64,000 nucleotides of DNA. It comes from Alphaproteobacteria bacterium. Lineage in GTDB: Bacteria; Pseudomonadota; Alphaproteobacteria; MPNO01; UBA830. The notes below the pieces were generated by a model, which saw nothing but the letters and a program-made list of their open reading frames with translations, was not told where the DNA came from and did no database searches. Positions 49,157 to 59,705 of the stretch are shown piece by piece. The stretch covers positions 1-64,000 of the forward strand of contig JAJEBT010000007.1 in NCBI GenBank assembly GCA_022822405.1, given 5' to 3'. Numbering within the stretch: position 1 is the stretch's first letter; every line of letters starts with the position of its first letter. A program made the translations under genes and the position numbers.

Positions 49157-50728
49157 TCAGTGCCGGAAATGCCGCTGGCCGGTGAACACCATTGCCAGAT
49201 CGCGCGCGTCGGCGGCGGCGATGACCTCCTCGTCGCGTATCGACCCTCCGGGCTGGATGACCGCGCTGACGCCGGCCGCCGCCGCCGAGACCAGCCCGTC
49301 GGCAAACGGAAAGAAGGCGTCTGACGCAACCACCGGAGGCGCGTCCGCGCCAGCCTCGGCAAGGCCGGCCTGTTCGTATTTCCAGGCAGCAATACGGGCC
49401 GAATCGACCCGGCTCATCTGGCCGGCGCCTATGCCCACGGTCGCGCCGCCCCGCGCATAGACGATCGCGTTCGACTGCACGTGCTTGGCCACCGTGAAGG
49501 CGAACAACAGGTCGGCGATCTCGCGATCCGTCGGCGCCCGCCGCGTCACCACCTGGAGATCCTCGGCGCGAACGCGTCCGGTGTCGCGGTCCTGCAGCAG
49601 AAAACCGCCCGACAGCGCCTTGACCCTGCGCCCGGGAGCGCGCGGATCGGGCATCCCGCCGGTCTCGAGAAGACGCAGGTTCTTCTTCGCCGCCAGGACC
49701 GACACGGCGCCAGGCTCGACCGCGGGCGCGATGACGACTTCGAGAAACAGGTCGGCCAGCGCTGCGGCGATCCCGGCATCGAGAGGGCGATTGACGGCAA
49801 CGATGCCGCCGAAGGCGCTGACCGGATCGCATTTGAGCGCCGCGTCCCAGGCGTCGGCGAGCGTGTCGTCGACCGCCACGCCGCAGGGATTGGCATGCTT
49901 GATTATGGCGACGGCGGGCCGGTCGAATTCGGCCGCCAGCGCGAGCGCGGCGTCGGTGTCGTTGAGGTTGTTGTAGGACAATTCCCGGCCCTGGAGCTGG
50001 CGCGCCGTGGCAAGCCCGGGAGAGGTCTCTCCCATCGCATAGAATGCGGCTTCCTGGTGCGGATTTTCGCCATAGCGCAACGTCTGGCGGCGGGTGCCGG
50101 CAACGACATGGCGGCGGGGGAACGCCGCACCGTCCTGCCGCGCCAGCCACTGCGCGATGGCGGCGTCATAGGCCGCCGTGCGGGCATAGGCGATGGCGGC
50201 GAGGCGGCGGCGGAGTTCGTCGCCGGCGCCGCCGTGCGCGCGGAGATCGTCCATCACGGCCGCGTAGTCGTCGGGATCGGTCACCACCGCAACGCTGTCA
50301 TGGTTCTTGGCGGCAGCCCGGATCAGGGCCGGGCCACCGATATCGATGTTTTCGACGCAGTCGGCAAATTCTCCGCCGGCGTTCACGGTTTCCTCGAACG
50401 GGTAGAGATTGACCGCAACGAGATCGATCGGCGCGATGCCGTGATCCTCCATCGCGCCGACATGGGCGGCATCGTCACGGCGCGCGAGAATGCCGCCATG
50501 AATGGTCGGATGCAGAGTCTTGACGCGGCCGTCCATGATTTCGGGGAATCCGGTGTGATCGCTGACCTCGACCACGTCGACGCCCGCTTCGCGAAGCGCC
50601 TGCGCGGTGCCGCCGGTCGAGAGAATCTCGACGCCGGACTGGTCGAGAAACCTCGCGAACTCCAGGAGTCCGGTCTTGTCGGACACCGATATGAGCGCCC
50701 GCCGCACGGCGCGGTACTGCTCGGTCAT
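49157..50728 (-). CDS. purH: Bifunctional AICAR formyltransferase/IMP cyclohydrolase
   Basis: 523 residues. It catalyses the last two steps of IMP synthesis. The N-terminal cyclohydrolase has [25 protein letters not shown] and [13 protein letters not shown]; the transformylase part has [12 protein letters not shown] and [10 protein letters not shown]. It is last in the minus-strand run rsmB-rpe-heparinase-purH, a conserved order in this class. Confidence 0.97.
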   Translation of the reverse strand: MTEQYRAVRRALISVSDKTGLLEFARFLDQSGVEILSTGGTAQALREAGVDVVEVSDHTGFPEIMDGRVKTLHPTIHGGILARRDDAAHVGAMEDHGIAPIDLVAVNLYPFEETVNAGGEFADCVENIDIGGPALIRAAAKNHDSVAVVTDPDDYAAVMDDLRAHGGAGDELRRRLAAIAYARTAAYDAAIAQWLARQDGAAFPRRHVVAGTRRQTLRYGENPHQEAAFYAMGETSPGLATARQLQGRELSYNNLNDTDAALALAAEFDRPAVAIIKHANPCGVAVDDTLADAWDAALKCDPVSAFGGIVAVNRPLDAGIAAALADLFLEVVIAPAVEPGAVSVLAAKKNLRLLETGGMPDPRAPGRRVKALSGGFLLQDRDTGRVRAEDLQVVTRRAPTDREIADLLFAFTVAKHVQSNAIVYARGGATVGIGAGQMSRVDSARIAAWKYEQAGLAEAGADAPPVVASDAFFPFADGLVSAAAAGVSAVIQPGGSIRDEEVIAAADARDLAMVFTGQRHFRH

Positions 50729-50903
50729 TGCACTTTCTCCGGGATCCGGTTCCGTGAACAGGCCAGAAGGCCGGGCCGGAACCGCAGGGCCTTATCCGGG
50801 GGCGCGGCTACCGTACAGGGAAGCTCGTGTGCGGGAAAGAGTCGCCCACCGCACCGTTCCGATCCGGTTTCACCGGTTCCGGGCGCGGCCGATGTGCAGC
50901 CGT

Positions 50904-52589
50904 TCACCGCACCAGTTCGGCGAGGGACCATTTCACGACAGCACTGCCGTTCCGGGTCGTGCCGCTGATGACGACCTGCTCGGACCGCCGGGCGTTTCCA
51001 GGGCTGCCGAGATAGATGCTCTCCTCAAGGCTCGCAGTTCCGCCGTTACAGAGCAGTCGCCAGCCGACGCGGTTCGGAAGCTGCAGAAGCACCGAGGTTC
51101 CGTTGCGAAGAATTGATGCGCGGACCAACGGATGGAGATGGAACCTGATGTCGAACCCGTGGTCGCCGGTGCCGGTAAGCTTGTCCTCTCCGCGAAGCTC
51201 GGTTCCGTGTGCCGTCATGTAAAGGCGACGGTGATGCGTGAGCCCATACGTCCGCACGTAGCCGTCGTGGCTCATCTCGATCCAAGTCTCGCCATCCCCT
51301 TCATGGCGCTTGCAGATCACCGCGCTCGGAACGTCTCCCAAGGTTCCATCGCTCCGGATCACCGAGGAATTGGTGTTCTCGACGACGAGCGTGGAATGCG
51401 CGGCGGTCGTTCTCAGGAATTGCTCCCAGCTGTAGTCGGCGCGGTCGGCGCCACCGCAATTGACGACGATGCGCTGTCTGGCAGTGCTGAACTCGAAGGC
51501 GAACGTGCCGGCGACGCCGCTGGCCGGCGGTCCGCAATCGACGATGAGCCGGTTCCGGTCCGCCCGGATCCGTTCGAATCCCGTGCTCCGCGCCGACAGG
51601 AATTTCGGTGCCCGGGCGCCAGCGCGCTTGAGAAGCCGCGCGAGCGCGAGCGGATCGCCCTCGCTCGCCCCGTTGAACAACGCCAGGCCGCCGTCGCCAT
51701 GCCGAAAGAATGCCGCCATGGCGGCAACCCGCCGGATCAGGTCCCGCAACTCGTCGGGCACCGCAAGCTCGGCGTCCCGCACCGCGTCACGGATCTCGAC
51801 CAGCACCTGCAGCGCCTCGAACTGGGTTTCGGGATTCCGGCGGACATGGCCGCCGTCGGGAAGGAACTGCATTTCGCAGGTCCTGATGATCTGCTGCAGA
51901 AGTCCCGGGATTTCGCGGATGCCGCCCGGGAGGCAGAGCGCCCCGTAGAGCAGCGCCTTGAGGACGAGGAGACGGTCCAGATCATGCAGGAGAAAGGGGC
52001 GGGCGCGGCGCAGATGGCGAACCTGCCGGGCGAGGCTGTCGAGAAACAGCGATGGAAAGCGATCGTCCCGGTCTGCCGCAACGAAATCGGCGTGCATCAG
52101 CCAGTTGCAGATACGCCGCGACAGGATGTCGGGACGCCAGGAGACCGGATGCCATCTGGAGTTCCAGCGTATCCACGTCTCGATCAGCGCCCCGGCGCTG
52201 TTGCGGGCTGCCGGCGTGCCAACGGCGTGAAGGTCCCGGAGCCAGTCGAAGCCATGATACTCGACGAACAGCGCCCGGTTGCGGCCCACCCCTGTCCCGT
52301 GGACGCGGGGTTTCCCGTTGACGATGTCCAGAAACCGGGCGCGGCCGCCGAGAATAGCCTGCCCGTTTCGCGGGTTCCCGGCCCTGTCGTCATGCGGAAT
52401 GAAGAGAATCCTGCGGGGTATCGCCCCTCTGAGCGAGTATCCGTAGAACAGTCCGCGGAACCAGACCCGGGCAACCCAGTAGGCAAAACCGCGCGCGGTG
52501 TCGTGCAGGGGACTTGATGTTGCGAAAGCGCGCGGGCCGCGGCGGCGCGCGGGGACTCGGAGTTTCCGGACCTTGGCGCCCTCGCTCAT
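50904..52589 (-). CDS. Heparinase II/III-family protein
   Basis: 561 residues. An alpha-helical toroid N-terminal half is followed by a beta-sandwich with the family segment [14 protein letters not shown]. Family members cleave acidic polysaccharides by beta-elimination. No signal peptide is evident, unusual for a secreted lyase, so a cytoplasmic or envelope-linked role is possible. ATG 52589 overlaps the rpe stop as ATGA, coupling it to sugar-phosphate metabolism; the track start lies deep inside rpe. Confidence 0.9.
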   Translation of the reverse strand: MSEGAKVRKLRVPARRRGPRAFATSSPLHDTARGFAYWVARVWFRGLFYGYSLRGAIPRRILFIPHDDRAGNPRNGQAILGGRARFLDIVNGKPRVHGTGVGRNRALFVEYHGFDWLRDLHAVGTPAARNSAGALIETWIRWNSRWHPVSWRPDILSRRICNWLMHADFVAADRDDRFPSLFLDSLARQVRHLRRARPFLLHDLDRLLVLKALLYGALCLPGGIREIPGLLQQIIRTCEMQFLPDGGHVRRNPETQFEALQVLVEIRDAVRDAELAVPDELRDLIRRVAAMAAFFRHGDGGLALFNGASEGDPLALARLLKRAGARAPKFLSARSTGFERIRADRNRLIVDCGPPASGVAGTFAFEFSTARQRIVVNCGGADRADYSWEQFLRTTAAHSTLVVENTNSSVIRSDGTLGDVPSAVICKRHEGDGETWIEMSHDGYVRTYGLTHHRRLYMTAHGTELRGEDKLTGTGDHGFDIRFHLHPLVRASILRNGTSVLLQLPNRVGWRLLCNGGTASLEESIYLGSPGNARRSEQVVISGTTRNGSAVVKWSLAELVR

Positions 52590-53260
52590 CCGCGACCGCG
52601 AAGCTCGCGAATGTTGTCTGCGTACCTCTCCGGGCCGCCACCGAATACCGCAGTGCCGGCGACCAGGACATCGGCGCCGGCCTCCAGCGCAAGGGATGCC
52701 GTGCGGCCGTTGATGCCGCCGTCGACCTCGAGGTCGATCTGCCGGCCGGATCCGTCGATCGCGTCCCGCAGGGCACGAATCTTGGCGAGCACGCCGGAAA
52801 TGAACGCCTGGCCGCCGAAGCCCGGATTGACGCTCATCACCAGCACCAGATCCACCTCGTCGAGTACCTCGATGGCCGCGGCAACCGGTGTTGCCGGATT
52901 GATCGAGACGCCGGCCTTCTTGCCGCACGCCTTGATGCTCTGGATGGTCCGGTGCAGGTGGGGCCCGGCCTCGGGGTGGACGGTGATGATGTCAGCACCC
53001 GCTTCGGCGAAGGCCTCGATATGGGGGTCAACCGGCGAAATCATCAGGTGGACGTCGAAGGTGAGGTCGCTGCAGGGCCGAAGCGCACCTATCACGGCGG
53101 GGCCTATCGTGAGGTTGGGCACGAAATGCCCGTCCATGACGTCGATATGGATGTAGTCGGCGCCGGCGGCCGTCACCGCGCGCACCTCCTCGCCCAGCGC
53201 GGCGAAATCGGCTGCAAGGATGGACGGTGCGATGCGGGGCGGCTGTTTCACGGTCTTCAC
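52586..53260 (-). CDS. rpe: Ribulose-phosphate 3-epimerase
   Basis: 224 residues. It interconverts ribulose-5-phosphate and xylulose-5-phosphate. [40 protein letters not shown] and EVDGGIN are all present, including metal-binding His and Asp residues. It lies between rsmB and the heparinase gene. Confidence 0.97.
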   Translation of the reverse strand: MKTVKQPPRIAPSILAADFAALGEEVRAVTAAGADYIHIDVMDGHFVPNLTIGPAVIGALRPCSDLTFDVHLMISPVDPHIEAFAEAGADIITVHPEAGPHLHRTIQSIKACGKKAGVSINPATPVAAAIEVLDEVDLVLVMSVNPGFGGQAFISGVLAKIRALRDAIDGSGRQIDLEVDGGINGRTASLALEAGADVLVAGTAVFGGGPERYADNIRELRGRG

Positions 53261-53522
53261 GATCGATCCGGATGGCTTGGTGGTCGCCGTTTCGCATCGG
53301 CAGGAGGCCGGACGAAGCGGCCCAAAGAGTTTTTAGGTATCAGCTTGCCGCCGCGCCGGCAAGCTCGGGGAAAAGACCCTCCCGAATCTTGGACATTCCC
53401 GTGCCCGGCGCCTGAAGGCGCTCCCCGCTGCGCGGGCATACCGAAACGCCGTACCGAAAAACCCTTCGCGAGCTCGTTCTGCATCGACAACGGATGCCGG
53501 GAAACTGCACTCGGGGGACGGG

Positions 53523-54818
53523 CTACGCCGCCTTCCTGAGCCGGCTGACGAAGAAACCGTCCATCCCCCCGCGATCCGCGATGTCGCTCGGCAGGGTCCG
53601 GACGTCCCCGGCATCCGAGATCCGGACCGGGAGCCCTTCAAGCTCGGCGCGACCGACCGGATCGCGCCCGAGGCCGGCGCCCTCGCCAAAGGCCGCCTCC
53701 ACGATCCTGCTGCCCTCCTCCACCTCGAGCGAACAGACGCTGTAGACGACGATGCCGCCCGGCGCGGCAAGCGCCGATGCCGCCCCGAGAAGGCGCGCCT
53801 GGATTCGGGCAAGGCGTTCGACCTCCGCGCGCGTCCGGACAAGCGGTATGTCGGGATGGCGCCGGATGGTCCCGGTCGCGCTGCAGGGCGCATCGACGAG
53901 CACGGCGTCGAACGGGTGCGGCACCGTCCAGTCGGTGGCGTCCGCCGCCACGAGCTGCGCCGACAGCCCGAGCCTTGCAAGGTTCTCCGCGACAAGCTGC
54001 AGCCGCTCTGGCGACATGTCGACCGCCGTCACGTCGAAACCGGCGGCAGCCAGTTGTGCCGTCTTTCCGCCGGGCGCCGCGCACATGTCCAGAACCCGCG
54101 CGCCCGGGGCGACGTTTCGCGCCAGCAGCCGCGCGGGCAGCGTGGCAGCGACATCCTGGACCCACCAGGCGCCGTCCGCGTAACCGTCCAGTTCCGAAAC
54201 CGTTCCGCCGCTCCGGATCCGGACAGAATCCGCCCAGAGATGCTCGCCCCCGAGCCGCTCTGCCCAGACCGCCGGATCCCTCCTGACCGTCAGATCGAGT
54301 GGAGGGGGTGCCAGGTGGGCGGCCGCGATCTCCGCCGCGGCGTCGTCCCCGTAGGCTGCCGTCCACGACCGGCGCAGCCAGTCCGGCACGTTGAGCGACG
54401 GTGGATGGCGGGCGAGCAGCCGGTCGCGATCCCCGCGCGCTATACGCCGCAGGACGGCATTCACGACCCCGGAGAACTTCTCCGGGCCGTGGCGGCGCGC
54501 CAGCGCTACCGAGGTGTCGACGGCGGCATGCGTCCGGGTGTCGAGAAACAGGAGCTGGCAGAGGCCGAGGCGCAACGCCATGCGGGCGCCCTCCCCGGAT
54601 CGCGGCAGCGGCCGGTCGAGGCAGGACCCGATGATCGAATCGATCTGCCCGAGCCGGCGCAGCACGGTCGCCGCCAGATTGCGCGCGAAGGCGCGGTCGC
54701 GGGCGTCGAGCCGGGCGAGCCGCGATTCCGTCCGCAACACGTCATCGAGGATGCTGCCGCCGGAAAGCACCTGTCCCAGCACGGCCGCCGCTGCCTCCCG
54801 AGGCGCAAGGCCGGTCAT
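53523..54818 (-). CDS. rsmB: 16S rRNA (cytosine967-C5)-methyltransferase
   Basis: 431 residues. An N-terminal NusB-like helical domain is followed by a methyltransferase with the SAM loop DMCAAPGGKTAQLA and the two catalytic cysteines in VDAPCSATG and YSVCSLE. It modifies C967 in 16S rRNA. It is the first gene of the run ending in purH, though 262 nt separate it from rpe. Confidence 0.95.
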   Translation of the reverse strand: MTGLAPREAAAAVLGQVLSGGSILDDVLRTESRLARLDARDRAFARNLAATVLRRLGQIDSIIGSCLDRPLPRSGEGARMALRLGLCQLLFLDTRTHAAVDTSVALARRHGPEKFSGVVNAVLRRIARGDRDRLLARHPPSLNVPDWLRRSWTAAYGDDAAAEIAAAHLAPPPLDLTVRRDPAVWAERLGGEHLWADSVRIRSGGTVSELDGYADGAWWVQDVAATLPARLLARNVAPGARVLDMCAAPGGKTAQLAAAGFDVTAVDMSPERLQLVAENLARLGLSAQLVAADATDWTVPHPFDAVLVDAPCSATGTIRRHPDIPLVRTRAEVERLARIQARLLGAASALAAPGGIVVYSVCSLEVEEGSRIVEAAFGEGAGLGRDPVGRAELEGLPVRISDAGDVRTLPSDIADRGGMDGFFVSRLRKAA

Positions 54819-54931
54819 CGGCCGGCCCGGCCGGACATGGCCGCCGCGGCATCGGGGAGCGTCATGCGGGCGGTCGCTTCATCGCGGGAGGGGTGCACCA
54901 CCGGCGGGCGGCCGTGGCGCGGCGGGATCCG

Positions 54932-57310
54932 TCACCGCGCCTCTTCCACCAGCCTGAAAATGCGCTCCGGCGTTGCAGGGACCGTCGTGATTTCGATGCC
55001 GAGCGGAGCCAGCGCATCCGACACGGCGTTCGCGATGCAGGCCGGCGCGCCGATGGTTCCGCCTTCCCCGAGGCCGCGGAATCCGCCGATCGTGCCTGGC
55101 AGTTCAGCCTCGACATGCACGACATCGATGTCCGGGACCTCGACCGCGGACGGTACGACGTAATCGACGAGGCTGGCGGTCAGAAGCTGGCCGTCGCCGT
55201 CATGGACCACCTCCTCCATGAGCGCCACGCCCAGGCCCTGCGCCACGCCGCCATGGGCCTGGCCATCCGCGATCAGGGGATTGATGACGCGGCCGCAATC
55301 CTCGACGACGACGTAACGCCTGACGGTCACGGCATAGGTCCCGGGGTCGATTTCGACGAGGCACATGTGGGTCGCCGAGGTCGTGGTGCCGAAGAACGGA
55401 TCGTAGACGCGGGTCGCCTCGAGATTGTCGATCTCGTCGCGCATCTCCTTGGGCACGCGGCCCATCTCGGAATAGAGGGCGCGCGCGAGGTCACTGATCT
55501 TCATCGACCGGTCGGTGCCCTTGACCCAGACATTGCCATCCCCGGTCTCGATGTCCTCCTCGCTGGCCTCGAGGAGATGGCCGGCGACGCGTATGATCTT
55601 CTCGCGCACGGTCTGGGCCGCCAGCGTCCCCGCCCCGGCCCCGAACACCGCCGCGCGGCTCGCATAGGTACCCGTGGTGTGGCTCACGGCAGCGGTGTCG
55701 CCGAGCACGACATCGACGTCCTCGACCCTGACGCCCAGCGTCTCGGCAATGACCTGCGCAAGCGTCGTTTCCATGCCCTGGCCCTGGCTCGTGAGCCCGA
55801 AGCTCGCGGTCACCGCCCCCGTCGAATCCACGGCGACCGTCGCGGTCTCCGTGCCGGTATTGATCGGCATCCCGGGCGCGACCGCAATGCGCGAGCCGAC
55901 ACCCGTGAGCTCGGCATAGCAGGCAACGCCTATGCCCATCCATCGGCCGGCGGCGCGCGCCTCGTCGCACTCCCGGCGCAGCGCATCGTAGCCGATATCG
56001 TCCGACGCCCGCTGCAGGCAGGCCTGGAACGCTGCCCGGTCCCACACCAGCCCGGATGGCGCCTTGTAGGGAAACTCGTCGTCGTTGACGAGATTGCGCC
56101 GGCGGATCTCCACCGCATCCATGCCGGCCTTGCGCGCGGCCATGTCGATCAGCCGCTCCATCACGAAGGCCGAGATCGGACGGCCGACGCCGCGAAAGGC
56201 GGCGCCCAGAGTCTTGTTCGTGGCGACCGAACGCACGCGCGCGGCATAATTGGCTATCCGGTACGGCCCGGGCAGGAAGCTGACGACCTGCACCGGCTCC
56301 ATCGACGCCGTCCAGGGATAGATCGAATAGGCGCCGATATCCCCGACGACATCCGCTTTCAGGCCGAGGATCGCCCCGTCGGCGTCGAGCGCGATTTCCG
56401 CCCTGACGATCTCGTCGAAGGCGTGGCCCGTCGTCATCAGGTCCTCCATGCGGTCGCTCACCCACTTGACCGGGCGGCCGAGGTCGCGGGCGGCCGCGCA
56501 GACGACGATTTCCTCGGAATAGAGCGACGTCTTGGCCCCGAACCCGCCGCCGACATCGGGAGCGATGACGCGGACGCGCGGCCCCGGAAGATCGAAGAGC
56601 TCGCAGAGCTTGTCGCGGACGATGCCTGGAATCTGGGTCGTGCAGTGAAGCGTCAGCGCCCGCGTTCCGCGCTCGACCTCGGCGACCGCGGCCCGAGCCT
56701 CGATCGTCATCGGCGTCGTCCGCGTGAAATGGAACCGCGCCCCGGCCACCGTATGCGCGGACGCGAATGCCGCCTCGACGTCGCCGCGGTCGAAGCCGCG
56801 TTCGGCAAGGACGTTGGACTCGAGGTCGTCGTGGATCTTCAACGCCCCTTCCGCAGCCGACCGTTCGGGATCGACGAGCGCGGGCAGCGGCTCGAAATCG
56901 ATCTCCACCAGCGCCGCCGCATCCTCCGCGAGGTAACGACTCTCGGCGACGACGGCGACCACCGCCTCGCCGACATAGCGCACCTTGCCGACGGCGACAG
57001 GCGGGATGAACGTCGCCTGGTAGTTCTTCATCCGCGATGTCGCGCGGTAGGGCCGGACGAGCCGGCCGATGTCCTCGCCCGTGTAGACGGCGACCACGCC
57101 GGGACTCGCCGCGGCCGCGGAAACGTCGATGCCGCGGATCCTGGCATGAGCGTGATCGCTCCGCCGGAAGGCGACATGCAGCATGCCGTGGCGCTTGATG
57201 TCGGCAACGTAGTTGCCTACGCCGGCAAGGAGGCGCGGATCCTCCTTCCGCGCCACCCGCGCGCCGACGAACTGGGGCCGGGACAGCGCCAGCGCATCGG
57301 GACCGGTCAT
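54932..57310 (-). CDS. Molybdopterin-binding large subunit, xanthine dehydrogenase/CoxL family
   Basis: 792 residues, normal length. Molybdenum-cofactor segments include APDVGGGFGAKTSLY and AAFRGVGRPISAFVMERLID. The AYRCSFR active-site loop of form I CO dehydrogenase is absent, so this is another hydroxylase acting on an aromatic, heterocyclic or aldehyde substrate. The catalytic Glu region GLGEGGTIGAPACIANAV is intact near the C-terminus. ATG 57310 overlaps the 2Fe-2S gene stop as ATGA; the track's longer start is an artefact. Confidence 0.94.
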   Translation of the reverse strand: MTGPDALALSRPQFVGARVARKEDPRLLAGVGNYVADIKRHGMLHVAFRRSDHAHARIRGIDVSAAAASPGVVAVYTGEDIGRLVRPYRATSRMKNYQATFIPPVAVGKVRYVGEAVVAVVAESRYLAEDAAALVEIDFEPLPALVDPERSAAEGALKIHDDLESNVLAERGFDRGDVEAAFASAHTVAGARFHFTRTTPMTIEARAAVAEVERGTRALTLHCTTQIPGIVRDKLCELFDLPGPRVRVIAPDVGGGFGAKTSLYSEEIVVCAAARDLGRPVKWVSDRMEDLMTTGHAFDEIVRAEIALDADGAILGLKADVVGDIGAYSIYPWTASMEPVQVVSFLPGPYRIANYAARVRSVATNKTLGAAFRGVGRPISAFVMERLIDMAARKAGMDAVEIRRRNLVNDDEFPYKAPSGLVWDRAAFQACLQRASDDIGYDALRRECDEARAAGRWMGIGVACYAELTGVGSRIAVAPGMPINTGTETATVAVDSTGAVTASFGLTSQGQGMETTLAQVIAETLGVRVEDVDVVLGDTAAVSHTTGTYASRAAVFGAGAGTLAAQTVREKIIRVAGHLLEASEEDIETGDGNVWVKGTDRSMKISDLARALYSEMGRVPKEMRDEIDNLEATRVYDPFFGTTTSATHMCLVEIDPGTYAVTVRRYVVVEDCGRVINPLIADGQAHGGVAQGLGVALMEEVVHDGDGQLLTASLVDYVVPSAVEVPDIDVVHVEAELPGTIGGFRGLGEGGTIGAPACIANAVSDALAPLGIEITTVPATPERIFRLVEEAR

Positions 57311-57786
57311 TGTCCGTTCCTCCGGTCGGCGACCTCGCGGATCGCGGCGACGATGTTCTGGTAGCCGGTGCAGCGGCAAATGTTGCCCGAGATACCGTCG
57401 CGGATCTCGTCGTCGGTAGCCAGCGGATACTTGCGCAGAAGATCGGTCGCGGTCATGAGCATGCCCGGCGTGCAGTAGCCGCACTGGAGCGCGTGATGGG
57501 CACGGAACGCCTGCTGGAGATCGTTGAGCGAATCGACGCTGCCCAGGCTCTCCACGGTCTCGACCTCGGCGCCATCGGCCTGTACGGCAAGGGTCAGGCA
57601 GGATCGCGCGCTGTCGCCGTCCATCAGCACCGTGCAGGCACCGCAGACGCCGTGTTCGCAGCCGACATGGGTTCCCGTGAGGTCGATATCCTCGCGGAGG
57701 AAGTCGACCAGGAGCAGGCGCGGCTCGATCTCGCGGACATGGCGGGCGCCGTTGACGGTTATCGTGACCGGAACCTTGTCGACCAT
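57307..57786 (-). CDS. 2Fe-2S subunit of molybdenum hydroxylase (CoxS-like)
   Basis: 159 residues. Two iron-sulfur clusters are encoded: GCEHGVCGACTVLMDG plus SCLTLA (plant-type) and QCGYCTPGM with NICRCTGYQNI (second cluster). It relays electrons from Mo to FAD. ATG 57786 (TGATG overlap with the FAD gene) has GGAGGAGG 7 nt upstream; GTG 57789 is an alternative. Confidence 0.96.
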   Translation of the reverse strand: MVDKVPVTITVNGARHVREIEPRLLLVDFLREDIDLTGTHVGCEHGVCGACTVLMDGDSARSCLTLAVQADGAEVETVESLGSVDSLNDLQQAFRAHHALQCGYCTPGMLMTATDLLRKYPLATDDEIRDGISGNICRCTGYQNIVAAIREVADRRNGQ

Positions 57787-58661
57787 CACCGGGCCTCCTC
57801 CCGCGCCCGCGCGACGGCGGCATCCAGGGTGCGGCGCACCACGACCCCGGCCAGGTGGCGTCTGTAATCCGCGGAACCGTGAAGATCGTTCATCGGCTCC
57901 ACGGCATCCCGGGCCGCGGCCGCGGCCGCGTCGAGGGCGTCCGCATCGGGACTGTTCCCGACGAGCAGCGCCTCCGCCACGGTCGCGCGAAGCGGCGTGT
58001 CATGAACCCCCATCAGCGCGATCCGCGCCTCGGACACCGCACCGTTCTCGAGCGCGAGCACGCAACCGGCGCCGGCGATCGCGAAGTCGCCGCGGCGCCG
58101 GGCCACTTCGTCGAACCCCCAGCCCGCACCCGGCGGCAGGCCGGGAAGGACGACCGACGTGACCATCTCGCTGTCCTCGAGGGCGTTCACGAGGGGGGCG
58201 ACGAAGAAATCGCGCGCCGTCAGCGCCCGTCCGCCCGACGGGCCCGCGATCTCGATCGTCGCGTCGAGGAGAAGCGACATCGCCGGAAGCTCGGCTGCGG
58301 GATCGGCGTGCGACAGGCTGCCGCCGATGGTGCCGCGGTTGCGGATCGCGAGATGGGCGACATGCTGCATCGCGGCGGCGAGCACCGGAAAGCGCCCGCG
58401 GACCGCGTCCGCCGTCTCGATTCTGTGATGGCGTGTGAGTGCGCCGATGCGGAGGCCGTCCCCGGACTCCTCGATGCCGTCGAGGCCGCCGACCTGGTTG
58501 ATGTCGACGAACAGGTCGGCGTCGACCAGCCGGAAATTGAGCATCGGAATGAGACTCTGGCCGCCGGCGAGGATCTTCGCCCTGCCGCCGGCGCTCGCGA
58601 GAGCCGCCGTCGCGTCATCGATCCCGGTGGCGCGGACGTAGTTGAAGGGCGCAGGTTTCAT
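57786..58661 (-). CDS. FAD-binding subunit of molybdenum hydroxylase (CoxM-like)
   Basis: 291 residues. The FAD motifs AGGQSLIPMLNFRL and RNRGTIGGSLSHADPAAELP are intact. It passes electrons from the 2Fe-2S subunit to an acceptor. Gene order FAD-FeS-Mo with overlaps shows one three-subunit enzyme. No accessory maturation genes (XdhC/CoxD types) are in the window. Confidence 0.96.
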   Translation of the reverse strand: MKPAPFNYVRATGIDDATAALASAGGRAKILAGGQSLIPMLNFRLVDADLFVDINQVGGLDGIEESGDGLRIGALTRHHRIETADAVRGRFPVLAAAMQHVAHLAIRNRGTIGGSLSHADPAAELPAMSLLLDATIEIAGPSGGRALTARDFFVAPLVNALEDSEMVTSVVLPGLPPGAGWGFDEVARRRGDFAIAGAGCVLALENGAVSEARIALMGVHDTPLRATVAEALLVGNSPDADALDAAAAAARDAVEPMNDLHGSADYRRHLAGVVVRRTLDAAVARAREEAR

Positions 58662-58688
58662 GTCGGACGGAAGCTGTAGGTCTCGGTG

Positions 58689-59627
58689 TCAGCCGCGCTG
58701 GATGCCGTCATAGAGGAGCGCTTCGCCCATGCCTTCGGCAAGGCACCATTCGGCGAAGTTCTCGGGCTTCGATTCCCAGGTCGCGGCCTCCCAGTCGTCG
58801 TCAACCACGTCGGAATCGAAATCGTACTCCGCCGCGCCCCCCGAAGGGTTGTGGAAATACCAGAAATAGCACGACGAGATCGGGTGACGGCCCGGGCCGA
58901 GCATGGTCTTCCAGCCCTGCCGGGTCATGTTGTTGCCGCCACCGAACAGATCGTGGATCGTGCCGACCTCGAAGGCGACATGGTGGAAGCCGCGCTTGCC
59001 GCCCCCGGGATTGAGCAGAAACAGGTTGTGGTGGTGGTGCGCCGCACTGCACCGCGTGAAATAGCCGCGCCCGGGATACATGTCGGTGACCCTGAAGCCG
59101 AGGCGGTCGACATAGAACTCCTTGTGGGCCTCGAGCTCGTCGGTCACATAGACGACGTGCGAGACCTCGAGTGGCCGCGCACGGTCGACTCTCGGCGCGC
59201 GCCGGTTCACGCGCGTCGCCCGGCCGGGCACGTTGACGTCCTGCTCGGGCGCCGCGACCGGCCGATTCCTGGTGACGCGGAAGGCGAGGCCGAAGCCTAG
59301 CGGATCGGTAGTCCGGATGCCGCCTTCGGCGTCACGCCGCACCTCGTGATCCGGAGACAGGGCGTCCTCCAGCGCATCGATATCTGCGGCGGCTTGCACC
59401 CCGAACGTGACCTCGCGCAGGGTGGCGTCGACATCGGCGCCGACGGGCGGAGGAAGATCGGGATCATCGGCCGAACGCAGTTCTATCGTGGCGCCGTTGG
59501 CGGCGCACCAAGCGGCATGGCCGCTCCCGCCACCGTCAGGCTCCAGCCCGAAATCGGTCCAGAAACGGGACGCCGCGTCACGATCGCGCACACCATAGAT
59601 CAGCTTGTCCACGCCCGTGTGATTCAT
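58689..59627 (-). CDS. VOC-family protein, extradiol-dioxygenase-like
   Basis: 312 residues with two glyoxalase/dioxygenase (VOC) repeats. The C-terminal repeat keeps a likely iron triad: His in LEVSHVVYV, His in FHHVAFEV, and Glu in GAAEYDFDSD. This resembles type I extradiol ring-cleavage dioxygenases. It lies 27 nt upstream of the molybdenum hydroxylase genes, so the group may hydroxylate and then cleave an aromatic ring (inference). Confidence 0.88.
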   Translation of the reverse strand: MNHTGVDKLIYGVRDRDAASRFWTDFGLEPDGGGSGHAAWCAANGATIELRSADDPDLPPPVGADVDATLREVTFGVQAAADIDALEDALSPDHEVRRDAEGGIRTTDPLGFGLAFRVTRNRPVAAPEQDVNVPGRATRVNRRAPRVDRARPLEVSHVVYVTDELEAHKEFYVDRLGFRVTDMYPGRGYFTRCSAAHHHHNLFLLNPGGGKRGFHHVAFEVGTIHDLFGGGNNMTRQGWKTMLGPGRHPISSCYFWYFHNPSGGAAEYDFDSDVVDDDWEAATWESKPENFAEWCLAEGMGEALLYDGIQRG

Positions 59628-59705
59628 TGCGCCCCTCCCAGCAATTCCGACGCCGCAGACTAGCGCTTCGGAGCGTGATGTAAAGGTGGCGGCGTCCGCC
59701 GCTCC

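Noticed and set aside
51573-51580. TTCGAATC, resembling a tRNA T-loop
   Set aside because: It lies in the heparinase coding frame and no acceptor or anticodon arm can be folded around it.
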